Origin: Aurelia coerulea
Taxonomy: Eukaryota; Cnidaria; Scyphozoa; Semaeostomeae; Ulmaridae
Reading direction: 5' to 3'
Length of the DNA: 64,000 nucleotides
NCBI GenBank assembly: GCA_039566865.1
Contig: CM076947.1
Span: 4,223,501-4,287,500, forward strand
Shown: in pieces, positions 62,506-64,000 of the stretch
Numbering within the stretch: position 1 is the first letter of the stretch
How the letters are laid out: every line of letters begins with the position of its first letter
Program-made: the position numbers and the translations under genes
The notes under the pieces: model-generated
Seen by the model: only the letters and a program-made list of their open reading frames with translations
Database searches by the model: none
Told to the model about the DNA's origin: nothing

Positions 62506-63424
62506 CAGGCATCCTCGAGTATACGAGAACCCGGCTCAGTTGTTTATGCTTATTTTCTGCAGGATGGAGCATTGCCTGGTGTGCTATACCTTCAAATGGA
62601 CAACTGTTGGCGTGAAAACAAGAAAATTTACGTGTTGAGAACGTGCGCCTTACTTGTGTAAATTAAAATTTTTTGAAAGGTAACTTTCGCTTTAAAATAT
62701 ACAAACACTTAACAATTTTTCATCGGTACATAAGAAGTCTTCGAAACGAAACTTCCTATGGTGAAGTGATATAAACAACAACCTCACTTTGATATGTTGG
62801 AGAATCAACGGGGAATATTAAATTTATTGCTGCCTTGTCTCGGGGGGACGGGGCTATTAGCAAAAATTTGATTTCTGCGGGAATACTTAAGCTTGGTTCA
62901 CACTAGGCGTATAACCAGAGGCGCCGGAGGCTCCATGATGCGGCGGGGGCAGGAATCGCAGAAAGGGCACCTTAGGGTGTCAAAATTTGCCGTTGAAAAT
63001 AATCGGGAATCGTCATTTAGGATATTGTGCTCAACATCTATTTCGACACGGGTGTCGCCAGCCCAAAAAGCTGGGGCGGAAAGGTATAAGGGGGTCTGAG
63101 GGCAAAGCCCCCAGAAAAAATTCTCCTGGCCACGCCCTTTAGACCCTCGGAAAACGTGGGAAACGCCCTTCAGACACTCGGAGAACATAATGGGAATGCT
63201 CTTTTTATTACTTTGATCTATTTAGATATTTCTGGAAAAGCAACCATCTCAAGCAGTACTTTTTACAACAGCGTGCATTTTTGTGCAACAAAAATCGAAA
63301 CAGAGAAGAACATCATACATTTATTTACGAGGAAGGAAAAAATATGGTTAGAAACAGCGGCGTGGCCAGGGCAAATTAAGTGGGAGGGGAATGTAAAATG
63401 AGGGGGTCTGAAAATTTTTGGGGC
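62506..63424. other. No supported gene; G-rich repeats
   Basis: AGGGGGTCTG at 63,089 and 63,401, each followed by GGCCACGCCCTTT after 30-40 bp, is a short dispersed or duplicated unit that leads into the satellite. No frame is supported. Confidence 0.4.
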
Positions 63425-64000
63425 CACGCCCTTTACTTTGGCTTAGAATGCATCTTCCAATATCATGCTTGCCTTTAGCGACGAGGAAACCTTGATCGTT
63501 TTGTAACAGTTATCCTATGAATCAGAGCACGAGGAAAATTTTTGAAGAAACATCCTTTACTTTGGCTTAGCATGCCTCTCCCAATATCATGCTTGCCTTT
63601 AGCGACGAGGAAACCTTGATCGTTTTGTAACAGTTATCCTATGAATCAGAGCACGAGGAAAATTTTTGAAGAAATATCCTTTACTTTGGCTTAGAATGCA
63701 TCTCCCAATATCATGCTTGCCTTTAGCGACAGAGAAACGTTGATCGTTTTGTGACAGTTACCCTATGACTCAGAGCACGAGGAAAATTTTTGAAGAAATA
63801 TCCTTTACTTTGGCTTAGAATGCATCTCCTAATATCATGCTTGCCTCTACCGACAGAGGAAACCTTGATCTTTTTGTGACAGTTATGCTATAAATCAGAG
63901 CACGAGGAAAATTTTTGAAGAAGTATCCTTTACTTTGGCTTAGAATGCATCTCCCAATATCATGCTTGCCAGTGGTAAAATGGAAGATTTGACATTTCTC
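63425..64000 (+). repeat. 124-bp tandem satellite, more than 4.5 copies, open at the right edge
   Basis: CTTTACTTTGGCTTAG starts at 63,431, 63,555, 63,679, 63,803 and 63,928, a period of 124-125 bp. The unit includes ATGCATCTCCCAATATCATG, ACCTTGATCGTTTTGTAACA and AATCAGAGCACGAGGAAAA. Copies differ by a few bases. The array continues beyond the window. Confidence 0.9.

Noticed and set aside
62893..63188. Overlapping ORFs on both strands near the right end
   Set aside because: No domain; they arise in a G-rich repeat leading into the satellite.
63431..64000. Possible CRISPR or tRNA array
   Set aside because: Whole 124-bp units repeat, not short repeats with spacers, and no tRNA fold is visible.

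Overview
The window looks like a repeat-dense piece of an animal genome, most likely an aquatic invertebrate. A cnidarian is my best guess, but a sponge or hemichordate would also fit. The evidence is spliced genes with GT-AG introns, a DIRS-type reverse transcriptase, LINE and SINE remnants, many TA-flanked inverted-repeat elements, and several transposon protein types common in such genomes (DUF6589, YqaJ nuclease, integrase-core transposase, HUH-SF3 Rep). There is no prokaryotic organisation. I found no convincing conserved single-copy host gene; nearly every readable protein belongs to, or lies inside, a mobile element.

Layout. 0.5-7.4 kb: a frameshifted MULE transposase, then a large intact transposase-like ORF (minus) head-to-head with a frameshifted Myb/SANT-like ORF (plus), then a 124-bp tandem repeat. 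7.7-10.2 kb: a CACTA (tnp2) fragment, inverted satellite arms and a tyrosine-recombinase-type remnant. 10.7-16.6 kb: a nearly pristine 5.9-kb IS3EU-like transposon with about 380-bp terminal inverted repeats and a 6-bp target duplication. It holds a four-exon integrase-core transposase and a convergent, intact alpha-kinase gene, and it is inserted in the middle of another open reading frame. 17.3-24.0 kb: a truncated copy of a YqaJ-nuclease transposon gene, two tandem gag-like genes and a DIRS-like gag/RT fragment, all on the minus strand.

24.5-40.2 kb: a second copy of the YqaJ-transposon gene on the plus strand, split by a 9.2-kb insertion (28,379-37,576) with a 6-bp target duplication. The insertion carries a multi-exon DUF6589 transposase gene and a convergent RecQ-family helicase gene, the combination expected of an Academ element of the helicase-bearing type. 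40.3-49 kb: foldback elements, an intact Tc1-type DD34E transposase and an intact HUH-SF3 Rep gene. 49-64 kb: remnants (Cys-rich tail ORF split by a 581-bp satellite-armed element, OTU/vertnin-like fragment, LINE ORF1 and RT, mariner, Tc1, tyrosine recombinase, SINE, deleted pogo-like element) and a 124-bp satellite running off the right edge.

How the parts work together. The two large transposons share one design: two convergent genes, each starting just inside a terminal inverted repeat, with a strong hairpin between their 3' ends. In both, the second gene is an enzyme not needed for simple cut-and-paste chemistry (alpha-kinase in one, RecQ helicase in the other). The alpha-kinase-bearing element is the most novel-looking system here. 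Nested insertions with clean target duplications give a relative age order for several layers.
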